A stretch of DNA of 64,000 nucleotides from Paraflavitalea sp. CAU 1676 (lineage in GTDB: Bacteria; Bacteroidota; Bacteroidia; Chitinophagales; Chitinophagaceae). Below, one piece after another: positions 8,266-16,457 of this stretch. Position 1 is the stretch's first letter. Every line of letters starts with the position of its first letter. The stretch spans positions 434,001 through 498,000 of the forward strand of contig NZ_JARHUJ010000004.1 in the NCBI RefSeq assembly GCF_029223285.1, written 5' to 3'. A model generated the notes under the pieces. That model made no database searches, was not told where the DNA came from, and worked only from the letters and a program-made list of their open reading frames with translations. The position numbers and the translations under genes were made by a program.

Positions 8266-8295
8266 TTTGCCGAAAGCTGTTTTTAGCTATTTTTG
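8266..8295 (+). promoter_or_regulatory. Strong promoter upstream of tRNA-Met locus
   Basis: TTTG at 8266-8269, 18-bp spacer, TATTTTTG at 8288-8295: a full match to the Bacteroidota TTTG/TAnnTTTG pair. Transcription should start near 8302, so the primary transcript would carry the tRNA remnant (8350-8392) and then the intact tRNA. Confidence 0.7.
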
Positions 8296-8349
8296 CAGCC
8301 CGTTTGACGCACTTGGGTGATAAAACGGAACCTTGGGACACCAACTTCC

Positions 8350-8392
8350 AAGGATTTGTGACCCTGAGGTGATGGGTTCAATTCCCATCCTC
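8350..8392 (+). pseudogene. tRNA-Met remnant (3' half only)
   Basis: Positions 8361-8392 (32 bp) are identical to 8442-8473 of the intact tRNA-Met: the anticodon-stem 3' side, variable loop, T arm and start of the acceptor strand. Bases 8351-8360 match the anticodon loop region except for three substitutions exactly over the anticodon (CATA to TGTG). No D arm or 5' acceptor strand is present upstream, and the 3' end (CTCTGTA) would not pair with anything visible. It is a partial tandem duplicate, offset 81 bp. Confidence 0.8.
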
Positions 8393-8403
8393 TGTAAAAA
8401 AAT

Positions 8404-8477
8404 GGCGAGGTAGCTCAGTTGGTTAGAGCGCAGGATTCATAACCCTGAGGTGATGGGTTCAATTCCCATCCTCGCTA
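8404..8477 (+). tRNA. tRNA-Met (CAT)
   Basis: A 74-nt cloverleaf can be drawn: acceptor GGCGAGG with CCTCGCT (G1-T72 wobble), D stem GCTC/GAGC with a GG-containing loop, anticodon loop TTCATAA with anticodon CAT, and T arm ATGGG-TTCAATT-CCCAT. The anticodon stem has an A-C mismatch next to the loop. G1-T72 and the lack of three G-C pairs in the anticodon stem argue for elongator Met rather than initiator; lysidine tRNA-Ile2 cannot be fully excluded. No CCA is encoded directly after the discriminator A. Confidence 0.93.
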
Positions 8478-8480
8478 CAA

Positions 8481-8510
8481 AAAAAGCCTTCACGAGAGTG
8501 AGGGCTTTTT
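8481..8510 (+). terminator. Rho-independent terminator after tRNA-Met
   Basis: AAAAAGCCTTCAC, a GAGA loop, and GTGAGGGCTTTTT form a near-perfect stem ending in T5, four bases beyond the tRNA. Confidence 0.85.
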
Positions 8511-9153
8511 GCATGTATGGATCTCATTTTCCGGACGATCTGTCGCGTAGATGTAAACTCTTGGCGTGTCCCCAGCTTCAAAATGCCCAATTCTGGAACA
8601 GATCCATAAGATAACTGCCCTAAGGTTTTGGTGCACCAAATGGGCCGGGGGAAAGCTCCCAAATTCGCCTCATTCAGCCCCCAAACAGATACTAGCTACC
8701 TGCTCCCTGTTAGCTGTATAGATACTCCGAGGATGGTGTATGTCTGCCGTAAACCTAAAGTAAACCTAGAGTAAACCGCAAGTAAAGCGAGAGTAAACCG
8801 CAACAGGGAATTTTCCACCCTGAAGAGGTCCAAAACCCTGTTCCTGGCCCAAAATCACCGCCACGTGGCAGGCGATTCGCCAGGATTTCTGGAGAAAAGT
8901 AGTTTGATATAGATGATTGATAATCACTGCTTCTAAGTTACGACATCCTGCGGCCATTACCGCCAGCAAGCCCCACCCAAATCTTTGCAACAAGGTGGAG
9001 TATTGGATTGTGGAAAGCCATGTCCCCAATGCCCCCTGCCACCTTAGCGACATCCATGGGCAGTAGCCACCCCCAAGGCCCCATCCATGCTCAATCGCCC
9101 CGCACGCCCTTTAAATCACCCCCATAAGCCACCCCACACCTCCCCACAAAAAA
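8511..9153. other. Gene-poor gap between tRNA-Met and aminotransferase
   Basis: About 640 bp without a convincing gene on either strand; open frames present are short, have no family-like segments and overlap the tandem repeat. It contains the 11-bp repeat array at 8749-8803 and otherwise looks like decayed or non-coding sequence. Confidence 0.5.
8749..8803. repeat. 11-bp tandem repeat, five copies
   Basis: Five consecutive 11-mers, all beginning GTAAA: GTAAACCTAAA, GTAAACCTAGA, GTAAACCGCAA, GTAAAGCGAGA, GTAAACCGCAA. The first six bases are almost invariant and the rest alternates. The period is close to one helical turn. Confidence 0.9.
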
Positions 9154-9181
9154 TCCCGGACGGCCTTTCAGCCATCCGGGA
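9154..9181 (-). terminator. Terminator of the aminotransferase gene
   Basis: TCCCGGATGGC, loop, GCCGTCCGGGA on the minus strand (one wobble/mismatch), followed by TTTTTTG. It lies about 35 bp beyond the aminotransferase stop. Confidence 0.85.
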
Positions 9182-9216
9182 CCAGTATTTACAGCCATTA
9201 ACGACAATAATTGAGC

Positions 9217-10413
9217 TTATTTCTTCCTGCCAGGATATACTTTCAACGCTGCCTCCAGACAATCCATCGCTTTATTGAGGTCATCCACATTCAACACATA
9301 AGCCAGTCGCACTTCGTCGAGACCGAGTCCTTTGGTACCATAGAATCCGGTAGCAGGCGCCAGCATCACCGTTTGCTGCTCATGGTTGAACGACTCCAGC
9401 AACCACTGACAAAATACATCCGCATTATCGATCGGCAGCCTCGCAATGGCATAAAAAGCGCCACCGGGATTCGGACAAAATACACCCTCCATCGCATTCA
9501 GCCTCGCCACCATCGTATCCCGGCGTTTCTTGTACTCTGCTTTCGTGGCATCGAAATAATCTTCGGGCAGATCAACAGCCGCCTCACCCAGAATCTGAGC
9601 AAAAGAGGGAGGGCTCAATCTTGCCTGCGCAAATTTCATCGCCGTATCCAGTACCTGCTTATTGCGGGTGATCAACGCACCAATACGGCCGCCACAGGCG
9701 CTGTAACGCTTGGAGATCGTATCCATCAATACCACATTCTCTTCAGCACCCTGCAAATGCATGGCACTGATGTGCTCGCCCTCATAACAGAACTCACGGT
9801 ATGCCTCATCGGCAAACAGGTATAAATTATGTTTGATGATGATCTGCTTCAGCGTTTCCATCTCTTCCTTGCTGTACAAATAACCGGTAGGGTTATTGGG
9901 ATTGCACAACACGATGGCCTTGGTCTTCGGACCGATCGCCTTTTCAAATTCGCTGATAGGAGGGAGGGCAAAACCACTTTCGATGCTCGAAGTGATGGGT
10001 TTTACTACTACATCGGCTGCTACGGCAAATCCATTGTAGTTGGCATAGAATGGTTCGGGAATGATTACTTCATCACCGGAATCCAGGCAGGCCATAAAGC
10101 CAAACAGGATGGCCTCAGAACCACCGGTAGTAACGATGATCTGCGTATGATCGATCTCGATACCCCTTTTCTTATAATACTCCACCAGCTTACGGCGATA
10201 ACTTTCGTTACCCGCACTGTGACTATACTCCAGTACTTTGAAATCGGCATGACGCACCGCATCCAGCGCCGCCTTCGGCGTTTCGATATCTGGCTGTCCG
10301 ATATTTAAATGGTATACTTTGACACCTTTCTTTTTAGCTGCTTCGGCATAGGGAACCAGCTTACGGATGGGGGATGGCGGCATAGCCTGCCCACGATGAC
10401 TTATTGTTAACAT
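9217..10413 (-). CDS. PLP-dependent class I/II aminotransferase
   Basis: 398 residues, the usual length of fold-type I aspartate-type aminotransferases. Seen: NIGQPDIETP at 37-46, NPNNPTG at 171-177 for cofactor and substrate binding, DEAY at 202-205, the Schiff-base lysine in SKRYSACGGRIG (Lys235), and the C-terminal arginine in DEVRLAYV. It should exchange an amino group between an amino acid and 2-oxoglutarate; aspartate or aromatic substrates are most likely, but specificity is not readable. A perfect -7 box (TACTTTTG, complement of 10418-10425) sits five bases before the start codon, so the mRNA may have almost no 5' leader. Confidence 0.92.
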   Translation of the reverse strand: MLTISHRGQAMPPSPIRKLVPYAEAAKKKGVKVYHLNIGQPDIETPKAALDAVRHADFKVLEYSHSAGNESYRRKLVEYYKKRGIEIDHTQIIVTTGGSEAILFGFMACLDSGDEVIIPEPFYANYNGFAVAADVVVKPITSSIESGFALPPISEFEKAIGPKTKAIVLCNPNNPTGYLYSKEEMETLKQIIIKHNLYLFADEAYREFCYEGEHISAMHLQGAEENVVLMDTISKRYSACGGRIGALITRNKQVLDTAMKFAQARLSPPSFAQILGEAAVDLPEDYFDATKAEYKKRRDTMVARLNAMEGVFCPNPGGAFYAIARLPIDNADVFCQWLLESFNHEQQTVMLAPATGFYGTKGLGLDEVRLAYVLNVDDLNKAMDCLEAALKVYPGRKK

Positions 10414-10417
10414 GGCG

Positions 10418-10425
10418 CAAAAGTA
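10418..10425 (-). promoter_or_regulatory. Perfect -7 element abutting the aminotransferase start
   Basis: TACTTTTG on the minus strand matches TAnnTTTG exactly and is followed by CGCC and the start codon. A TTG lies 16 bp upstream, shorter than usual. The position implies a leaderless or near-leaderless transcript. Confidence 0.5.
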
Positions 10426-10514
10426 AGGAGGTTTCCCTATTCAACATTTCTGATACGGGTTAAGCGGCCGCTAATACCGCCCCAACGAGCATACTCCGCC
10501 CCTCACCCGGTCGC

Positions 10515-10961
10515 TCAAATAAACCCCTTGCAGTTCTTTGCACCGCACTGGCAGGGCAGCTTGCCGTCATGGTGGGTTTCGCCATAATTGCAGGTAAGCT
10601 CTTCGTTTACCTTAATAGGCCGAAGGGCATAAAACTCCACCCGCCGGTGAGTAAGGCGCATATACGTGTTGGGATCGCAGGAATGATTGATATAACGCAG
10701 TTCATTACTATTTACAGAAGCATTCAGCGCCTCGCCGTTGTCAAACTCGACCATGGCCACCCGCTTGGTTTGGGCGGTGATACGCCGGGCCTCCCGGATG
10801 GTAATGATCACGCCACCCAGGTCGCCGATCTTTTTACGGGCCGGGATCCGCTGCTGGGCATAGGCGCCCTGTCCGTCGATTTGACTCTTGGCTACTTTTA
10901 TGGGATAAAATACCCGGTATTCGGGCGTCGAAAGCTCTTTTTTCTTCCTTCCGGAACTCAT
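10515..10961 (-). CDS. SET domain-containing protein
   Basis: 148 residues, essentially one SET domain. The pattern includes SQIDGQGAYA with the Gly-rich SAM site, ELRYINHSCDPN (the NHSC catalytic knot motif near residue 95), EELTCNYGE, and a C-terminal CQCGAKNCKGFI post-SET cysteine cluster that likely binds zinc. SET proteins transfer methyl groups from SAM to lysine side chains; bacterial targets are largely unknown and ribosomal or DNA-binding proteins are possible. The gene stands alone between the aminotransferase and the DUF1573 pair, all on the minus strand. Confidence 0.93.
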   Translation of the reverse strand: MSSGRKKKELSTPEYRVFYPIKVAKSQIDGQGAYAQQRIPARKKIGDLGGVIITIREARRITAQTKRVAMVEFDNGEALNASVNSNELRYINHSCDPNTYMRLTHRRVEFYALRPIKVNEELTCNYGETHHDGKLPCQCGAKNCKGFI

Positions 10962-11049
10962 GGGCTGGTAATTAAGGTGTTAACCCAAAGCTACGATAAT
11001 CAATTTGTTAGAAGGCCCTTGAATCCATCACCATCCTCCGCCATTGCCC

Positions 11050-11081
11050 AAAAAAAATCCCCATAGCTTAGCTATGGGGAT
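11050..11081 (-). terminator. Terminator of the DUF1573 gene pair
   Basis: A perfect 11-bp stem ATCCCCATAGC/GCTATGGGGAT with a 3-nt loop, followed on the minus strand by seven T, 24 bp beyond the stop at 11105. Confidence 0.92.
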
Positions 11082-11104
11082 CATTATCAATAACTTAGTG
11101 AAGG

Positions 11105-11557
11105 TTATTTGCTCTTCCGGGAACCTTTCTCTTTTTCGTATTTAGCGAAGTCTACCTCGTTCAATACTTCACCGGTGATCCTGATCTCCATAGGAGTATC
11201 GATACCAGCTACCTTGATGGTGATGCTTTTAGTGAAAACACCCAACACCTGGGCATTGAAACCGGCAGTGATCTTGTCTTGCTTGCCTTTGCCTACCGGA
11301 GCTTCAGGCTTTACGGGCGTCGTGCAACCGCAGGAAGCAATGGCCGACTCGATCACAACAGGTTTGCCACCTGCATTGCTGAAAACGAAGTCGTAGGTTA
11401 CAGGAACATTTTGCTTGATCTTACCGAAATCGTGTGTTATTTCTTTGAATTTCAACACGTCGGCAGCTTTCTGACCAGATGTGGCAGGTGCCTGTGCAAA
11501 CATGGTTACGGACAACAGAAGGGCGCTGGCTGCCAAAAGGAAACTTTTCATATTCAA
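11105..11557 (-). CDS. DUF1573 domain protein, exported (second of pair)
   Basis: 150 residues: a signal peptide (MNMKSFLLAASALLLSVTMFAQA) followed by a single DUF1573 domain, an immunoglobulin-like beta sandwich. Family marks are KEITHDFGKIKQ, the V-T-Y-D-F-V-F-x-N-x-G segment, and IASCGCTTPV with the conserved Cys-Gly-Cys. It is expected to be exported to the periplasm or cell surface; no enzyme activity is known. It starts eight bases after the stop of a paralogue with the same layout, so the two are co-transcribed and arose by duplication. Its tail is lysine-rich (YEKEKGSRKSK). Confidence 0.92.
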   Translation of the reverse strand: MNMKSFLLAASALLLSVTMFAQAPATSGQKAADVLKFKEITHDFGKIKQNVPVTYDFVFSNAGGKPVVIESAIASCGCTTPVKPEAPVGKGKQDKITAGFNAQVLGVFTKSITIKVAGIDTPMEIRITGEVLNEVDFAKYEKEKGSRKSK

Positions 11558-11565
11558 TTGTTTTT

Positions 11566-12009
11566 TTAATGTTTTAGTAATGTCAGAGACGCATTTTCCG
11601 GTGCAGAAGTTGTCGGTGCTTTATAAACTGTGCCGGAAATCACGATGGTTTTCGTTTGATTATTGTTATACACAATAGTCACTGTTTTGTTGAACTGGCC
11701 TTCCAAGGCCGCATTGTAACCCACCTTGATGGTGGTAGTGGCACCTGGTTGTATCGGCTCACGGCTCCACTCGGGAGTAGTACAGCCACAGGATGCCTGC
11801 ACATTATCGAGCCGCATAACTTCTTTGCCTGTATTCTTCACTTCAAATACATGGGTCACCGGACGTGCCTGGGGGATTTTCCCGAAATCATAACTGGATT
11901 GCTTCAGGCTCAGCACATCGGCTGCGGGGGAGCTGTTATCTGGCGCCGTTTGTGCCTTTGCTGCAGTCGCTAATCCAGCGATCAGGATGAATGTTAACCA
12001 TTTTTTCAT
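11566..12009 (-). CDS. DUF1573 domain protein, exported (first of pair)
   Basis: 147 residues with a signal peptide (MKKWLTFILIAGLATAAKAQ) and one DUF1573 domain: QSSYDFGKIPQARPVTHVF, N-T-G-K-E, and VQASCGCTTPEW with the Cys-Gly-Cys motif, then an FNKTVTIVYN strand. The same architecture as the downstream copy but a diverged sequence, so an old duplication. A perfect -7 box lies about 28 bp upstream. The divergent neighbour is the fused E1 dehydrogenase. Function unknown; probably an envelope or surface protein. Confidence 0.92.
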   Translation of the reverse strand: MKKWLTFILIAGLATAAKAQTAPDNSSPAADVLSLKQSSYDFGKIPQARPVTHVFEVKNTGKEVMRLDNVQASCGCTTPEWSREPIQPGATTTIKVGYNAALEGQFNKTVTIVYNNNQTKTIVISGTVYKAPTTSAPENASLTLLKH

Positions 12010-12036
12010 ACTAGTAGGATTTGGTTAGATACCCTT

Positions 12037-12044
12037 CAAAATTA
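12037..12044 (-). promoter_or_regulatory. -7 element of the DUF1573 operon
   Basis: TAATTTTG on the minus strand is an exact TAnnTTTG match, 28 bp before the start codon at 12009. No clear TTG is found at -33. Confidence 0.5.
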
Positions 12045-12150
12045 CATTTTTAACGTACTTAGAGGTAATTATTTTTACCCCTAATGACATTTTTTTAACA
12101 TCTGCGCAAACCCCCGCTTTTTGGGGGCATTTAATCTATACTTTTACATC

Positions 12151-14544
12151 ATGGAAAACACGATTCACAACCCATTGCTGACCAGCGAGAAGCTCTCTTT
12201 CGACAAATTCCGGGAAGAAGTGCTTCGCGATTACCGGTTGGCCTGTGAAAGCCGGGAAGTCAGTCTGTTAGGTCGCAAAGAAGTACTCACCGGGAAAGCC
12301 AAATTCGGCATATTCGGCGATGGTAAGGAAGTTGCGCAGATAGCCGTAGCCAAGTTCTTTAAACCGGGTGATTTTCTGTCTGGCTACTACCGCGACCAAA
12401 CCCTCGCTTTTGCCACGGGTCAGGCAACCCTCGAAGAGTTTTTCTCGCAGTTGTATGCCGACCCCGATGCGGCCAACGATCCCCACAGCGCCGGCAGGCA
12501 AATGAACTCGCATTTTGCCACCCCCAATGTGGATAGCAACGGCAACTGGCTCGATCTTGTGAATCGTAAAAACATAGCAGCCGGCATGGCCCCCACAGCC
12601 GGTCAAATGCCCCGCTCCCTGGGTTTCGCCCTGGCATCAACCCTCTTCCGTCATTCCGAAGCGCTGCAGGATATGCATGAGCTGAGCGATAATGGCAACG
12701 AAGTTTGTTTCTGCACCATCGGCGATGCCTCGACCTCCGAAGGGCATTTCTGGGAAACCGTCAACGCCGCCGGCGTATTACAGGTGCCCCTCGCCGTATT
12801 CGTTTGGGATGATGGATACGGGATCTCCGTACCCCGTAAATACCAAACCACGAAAGGCTCCATCTCCGAAGCCCTCAAAGGCATGCAGAAGAAAGACCAT
12901 ACCAATGGATTCGATATCTATAAACTAAAGGCCTGGGATTATGCCGGCATGTGCGAAGTGCTGGAATCGGCCATACAAAAGATCCGCAATACGCATATCC
13001 CCGCCCTCTTCCATGTAGAAGAAGTAACCCAGCCGCAAGGCCACTCCACCTCCGGCAGCCACGAGCGCTACAAAAGCCCCGAGCAGCTGGAATGGGAGCG
13101 AGAGTGGGATGGCAACAAGAAGTTCCGTGAGTGGGTACTCGAAAACGAACTGGCCAGCGAAGACGAACTCCATGAGATCGAAATAGCGGCCAAAGAACTG
13201 GTGCGCGACAGCAGGAACCATGCTTGGGAAAGGTATATGACCCCCATCCGGCAGCGGGTAGCGCAATGCGTAGAACTCATAGACTCGCTGATCGCACAGG
13301 GTGCCGATGTACATGGTGAAATTGAAAAAGCCAGGGCCGAACTGGCCTCCAACCGCGAGCCGCATCGCAAAGACATTCTGCAAACACTGCACAAAGTGAT
13401 CTCGGCCGCCGGTGATTCCCTGATGATTGCAGAGGTGAAGGCAATGTATGCCACGCTTAAAAAGGAAGGATACCAGTCTTACAATACCTATCTCTACGAC
13501 GAGAGCCCGAAAAGCCCCTTGAACGTCAAGGCAGTAGAACCCGAATATGCACACGATGCACCGATAGCAAACGGGTACGAGATACTGAATAAATATTTTG
13601 ACGGACTCTTCGGCAGCAACCCCAAAGTGCTGGCCTTCGGCGAAGACGTAGGTAAGATCGGCGACGTGAACCAGGGCTTTGCCGGCCTGCAGGCAAAATA
13701 TGGCGAACACCGCATTTTCGATACCGCCATCCGTGAGCTCACCATCATGGGCCAGGGCATCGGCCTCGCCATGCGCGGCTTGCGCCCCATTGCCGAAATA
13801 CAATACCTCGATTACCTATTATACGGATTGCAACCCTTGAGTGATGACGCCGCCAGCCTGCACTGGCGAACCAAAGGCCGCCAAAGCTGCCCCATCATCG
13901 TGCGCACCCGCGGCCATCGCCTCGAAGGGATCTGGCACAGCGGATCGCCCATGGGCATGATGCTGCATTCGCTCCGTGGTTTACATATCTGCGTACCGCG
14001 CAACATGGTACAGGCCACCGGCATGTACAATACCCTGCTGGAAGGAAATGACCCGGCCATCGTCGTTGAATCGCTGAATGGTTACCGGCTCAAAGAAAAA
14101 ATGCCTTCCAACCTGCTCGAACACCGCGTGCCACTGGGCGTGCCCGAGATCGTGAAAGAAGGCACCGATATCACCGTGGTATCTTATGGTTCCACCCTGC
14201 GTATTGCGCAGGAAGCAGCGGTAGTATTGGAGAAGGAAGGCATCAGTTGCGAAGTGGTAGACGTGCAAACGCTGCTGCCATTCGATATACACCACATGAT
14301 CCTCGACTCGCTGAAGAAAACAAACCGCATCTTGTTCGTCGACGAAGACGTACCGGGCGGTGCCTGCGGTTACATGTACAATGAAGTCATGGAAAAGCAG
14401 GGTGGTTATCGCTGGCTCGATGTAGCACCACGTACCATCACGGCACAGGCGCATCGCCCCAGCTATGGCACCGATGGCGACTATTTCAGCAAACCCAATC
14501 TCGAAGAGATCATCGACACGATACGCGAAATGATGGCCGAATAA
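12151..14544 (+). CDS. 2-oxoacid dehydrogenase E1, fused alpha and beta subunits
   Basis: 797 residues combining both halves of E1. The alpha half carries the thiamine-diphosphate motif beginning GDASTSEGHFWE at residue 191 and ending at VWDDGYGISVP. The beta half starts near residue 480, with GEDVGKIGDVNQGFAGL around 497 and a transketolase C-terminal domain ending near GTDGDYF. E1 decarboxylates a 2-oxoacid and passes the acyl group to the lipoyl E2; the HSTSGSHERY loop and overall pattern favour branched-chain 2-oxoacids, though this is not certain. No E2 or E3 gene is in the window. The ATG at 12151 is chosen over an in-frame upstream codon at 12121, which would lie ahead of the TACTTTTA box at 12139-12146. 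Confidence 0.93.
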   Translation: MENTIHNPLLTSEKLSFDKFREEVLRDYRLACESREVSLLGRKEVLTGKAKFGIFGDGKEVAQIAVAKFFKPGDFLSGYYRDQTLAFATGQATLEEFFSQLYADPDAANDPHSAGRQMNSHFATPNVDSNGNWLDLVNRKNIAAGMAPTAGQMPRSLGFALASTLFRHSEALQDMHELSDNGNEVCFCTIGDASTSEGHFWETVNAAGVLQVPLAVFVWDDGYGISVPRKYQTTKGSISEALKGMQKKDHTNGFDIYKLKAWDYAGMCEVLESAIQKIRNTHIPALFHVEEVTQPQGHSTSGSHERYKSPEQLEWEREWDGNKKFREWVLENELASEDELHEIEIAAKELVRDSRNHAWERYMTPIRQRVAQCVELIDSLIAQGADVHGEIEKARAELASNREPHRKDILQTLHKVISAAGDSLMIAEVKAMYATLKKEGYQSYNTYLYDESPKSPLNVKAVEPEYAHDAPIANGYEILNKYFDGLFGSNPKVLAFGEDVGKIGDVNQGFAGLQAKYGEHRIFDTAIRELTIMGQGIGLAMRGLRPIAEIQYLDYLLYGLQPLSDDAASLHWRTKGRQSCPIIVRTRGHRLEGIWHSGSPMGMMLHSLRGLHICVPRNMVQATGMYNTLLEGNDPAIVVESLNGYRLKEKMPSNLLEHRVPLGVPEIVKEGTDITVVSYGSTLRIAQEAAVVLEKEGISCEVVDVQTLLPFDIHHMILDSLKKTNRILFVDEDVPGGACGYMYNEVMEKQGGYRWLDVAPRTITAQAHRPSYGTDGDYFSKPNLEEIIDTIREMMAE

Positions 14545-14611
14545 GCCGTCCCCGGTTATTGGAACTTATGGTGCAGAGTCTGGTTGGTAGCTGATATAAT
14601 GCCGTGTATAC

Positions 14612-15232
14612 ATGGAGTATAATTTCCTGAACATCATTGATATCCTCGGTACCATTGCATTTGCCGCATCTGGCGCCTTTTCGGCAATGGAGCGCAAGCT
14701 GGATCCGTTCGGAGTGGTAATACTGTCCTTTGTAACCGCCATAGGTGGCGGTACCCTGCGCGATATGCTGATCGGCAATACCCCCGTAGCCTGGTTGCGC
14801 AACGAGGTAACCGCTCTCGTCATCCTGGCCACCGCATTCATCACCTTGTTCTTCGGCCAGTATGTAAAACAGTTTCACAAAACCCTTTTCCTGTTCGACG
14901 CCATGGGCCTGGGAGTATTCACCCTCATTGGGGTAGAGAAAGGATTGCAGATGCACCTCAGTCCCGGCATCTGTATAGCACTGGGTACCATCACGGCCTG
15001 CTTTGGCGGGGTGATACGCGATGTATTGCTCAATAACGTGCCATTGATCTTTCAGCGCGAGATCTATGCATCGGCCTGCATCATCGGTGGCAGCCTTTAC
15101 CTGTTGCTGCAACAAACGCCGCTGAACGACGATATCAATGCCATACTGGCCATCATCATGATCGTGGTAATCCGCATCGTTGCCATCCGTTACAAGCTGA
15201 TGTTGCCGAGGGTCTATGAGAATAGAATGTAA
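14612..15232 (+). CDS. TRIC-type cation channel family protein (UPF0126)
   Basis: 206 residues with seven hydrophobic segments arranged as two repeats plus one helix, the layout of bacterial TRIC channels (formerly YadG/YicG, UPF0126). Each repeat contains the signature glycine motif: GGGTLRDMLIG near residue 45 and GGVIRDVLLNN near 130. These homotrimeric inner-membrane proteins conduct monovalent cations. The gene follows the E1 gene by 67 bp and precedes phzF by 23 bp, so may be read through with either; no functional link is evident. Confidence 0.93.
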   Translation: MEYNFLNIIDILGTIAFAASGAFSAMERKLDPFGVVILSFVTAIGGGTLRDMLIGNTPVAWLRNEVTALVILATAFITLFFGQYVKQFHKTLFLFDAMGLGVFTLIGVEKGLQMHLSPGICIALGTITACFGGVIRDVLLNNVPLIFQREIYASACIIGGSLYLLLQQTPLNDDINAILAIIMIVVIRIVAIRYKLMLPRVYENRM

Positions 15233-15255
15233 TTGAACCAATCAAACCTTACTGT

Positions 15256-16056
15256 ATGAATCTTACACTGTACCAGGTGGATGCTTTTACCGACAAACTA
15301 TTCGGCGGCAATCCCGCAGCCGTGATCCCCCTTCAACAATGGATCGCCGATGAAGAGATGCAGCAGCTGGCATTGGAAAACAACCTCAGCGAAACGGTAT
15401 TTTTTGTACCTGCACCAGCCGGCACTACCGGTTACGACTACCATATCCGTTGGTTTACCCCCGCTACCGAGATCAACCTGTGCGGGCATGCAACCCTGGC
15501 ATCGGCCTGGGTACTCTATAATCTCCTGGGGTTTGATAAACCGACGTTGTGTTTTCATTGTCTCAGCGGTCTCCTCACCATCACCCGCGAGGGAGATCTT
15601 ATTACGATGGACTTCCCCGCCTGGGAACCTCAACTTTTAAAAGACTTTCCCGCCGATCTCGCCGTGGCCCTCAACTTTGTTCCCATCAAAGAAGTGCACA
15701 AACACCGCGACTTCCTGGTTGAGTTGGAGAATGAAGAAGCTGTACTTAAATGCCAGCCCGATTTTGTGCGCCTCAAACGCATGGGTGAAAAAGTGATCAT
15801 CACAGCGCCCGGCAGCAATGGGGTGGATTTTGTATCCCGCTTCTTTGCCCCGGTCGTAGGCGTGGATGAAGATCCTGTAACCGGATCGGCGCATGCTCAA
15901 TTGATCCCGTATTGGGCCGGAAAGCTGGGAAAGACTAACTTGCGGGCGAAACAGCTGTCCAAACGCGGAGGAGACCTCTGGTGTACCTTTGCAGGAGAGC
16001 GAGTTACCATTGCAGGTAAATGTGTATTCTTTATGAAAGGTGAGATCACGACTTAA
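15256..16056 (+). CDS. PhzF family isomerase-like protein
   Basis: 266 residues, typical of the PhzF/diaminopimelate-epimerase-like fold. Seen: the N-terminal LYQVDAFTDKLFGGNPAAV block, the catalytic glutamate in NNLSETVFF (Glu46 region), the CGHATLASAWVL segment, and a C-terminal DEDPVTGSAHAQL motif. Family members isomerise by proton shuttling; true phenazine synthesis is not implied because no other phz genes are present, and most orphan members have unknown substrates. The start at 15256 is 23 bp after the TRIC gene. Confidence 0.92.
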   Translation: MNLTLYQVDAFTDKLFGGNPAAVIPLQQWIADEEMQQLALENNLSETVFFVPAPAGTTGYDYHIRWFTPATEINLCGHATLASAWVLYNLLGFDKPTLCFHCLSGLLTITREGDLITMDFPAWEPQLLKDFPADLAVALNFVPIKEVHKHRDFLVELENEEAVLKCQPDFVRLKRMGEKVIITAPGSNGVDFVSRFFAPVVGVDEDPVTGSAHAQLIPYWAGKLGKTNLRAKQLSKRGGDLWCTFAGERVTIAGKCVFFMKGEITT

Positions 16057-16096
16057 AGATGCAACCTGTAAACCCTAAAGATCAAAATTAGTTTCC

Positions 16097-16414
16097 GTGT
16101 TATCAGCCAAAGAAAAGCGATTCATCAAATCATGGGAAGAGCAGCGTACAGGCGGCCGTGCTTCGTACTTCGCGCTGTATATCCCAGTACTTACCATAGT
16201 TAGCGCCATCATCACCGCCTTTCTCTTCTCGATGTTCGCCATCGTGAGTTCCAATCTACTTATATCGATCGCCGTCATTAGCCTGGTGGCTGGCATCTCA
16301 TTGTCAATCCTTTCCTGGTTCAGGAATGAAAAGAAGTGGAAGACCATCATCCGCCGCGAGATAAAGCAAGGCCAGCAACAGGACCACGGTGCGGCCGATG
16401 CATCAAAAAACTGA
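16097..16414 (+). CDS. Small two-helix membrane protein, unknown
   Basis: 105 residues, not recognised. A charged N-terminus (AKEKRFIKSWEEQR) precedes two hydrophobic helices (about residues 25-50 and 52-70), and a basic, glutamine-rich C-terminal tail follows. The start is GTG at 16097, 40 bp after phzF; no better ATG exists before the first helix. Topology is probably both ends in the cytoplasm. It may be a co-transcribed accessory of the upstream genes, or an independent small membrane protein. A hairpin between it and yebC serves the opposite strand and perhaps both. Confidence 0.7.
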   Translation: MLSAKEKRFIKSWEEQRTGGRASYFALYIPVLTIVSAIITAFLFSMFAIVSSNLLISIAVISLVAGISLSILSWFRNEKKWKTIIRREIKQGQQQDHGAADASKN

Positions 16415-16457
16415 TATTTTCTACTACATCCCTGAAAAGAATATCCGGCTGAAATGA

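Noticed and set aside
8350-8477. tRNA remnant as an attachment site of an integrated element
   Set aside because: Elements that integrate at tRNA 3' ends leave the duplicated 3' half downstream of the tRNA, with a distance of kilobases and an integrase. Here it lies upstream, 81 bp away, and no integrase is present.
8749-8803. CRISPR array
   Set aside because: The repeats are 11 bp, directly tandem without spacers, and no cas gene is present.
8511-9153. Decayed transposon or gene in the gap after tRNA-Met
   Set aside because: No transposase-like segment or terminal inverted repeats were seen; short frames do not resemble any protein.
12925-13803. A 292-codon minus-strand frame inside the E1 gene
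   Set aside because: Antisense shadow of the thiamine-dependent E1, with no recognisable product.
15256-16056. Phenazine biosynthesis
   Set aside because: A PhzF-family gene alone is common in non-producers; no other phz gene is in the window.
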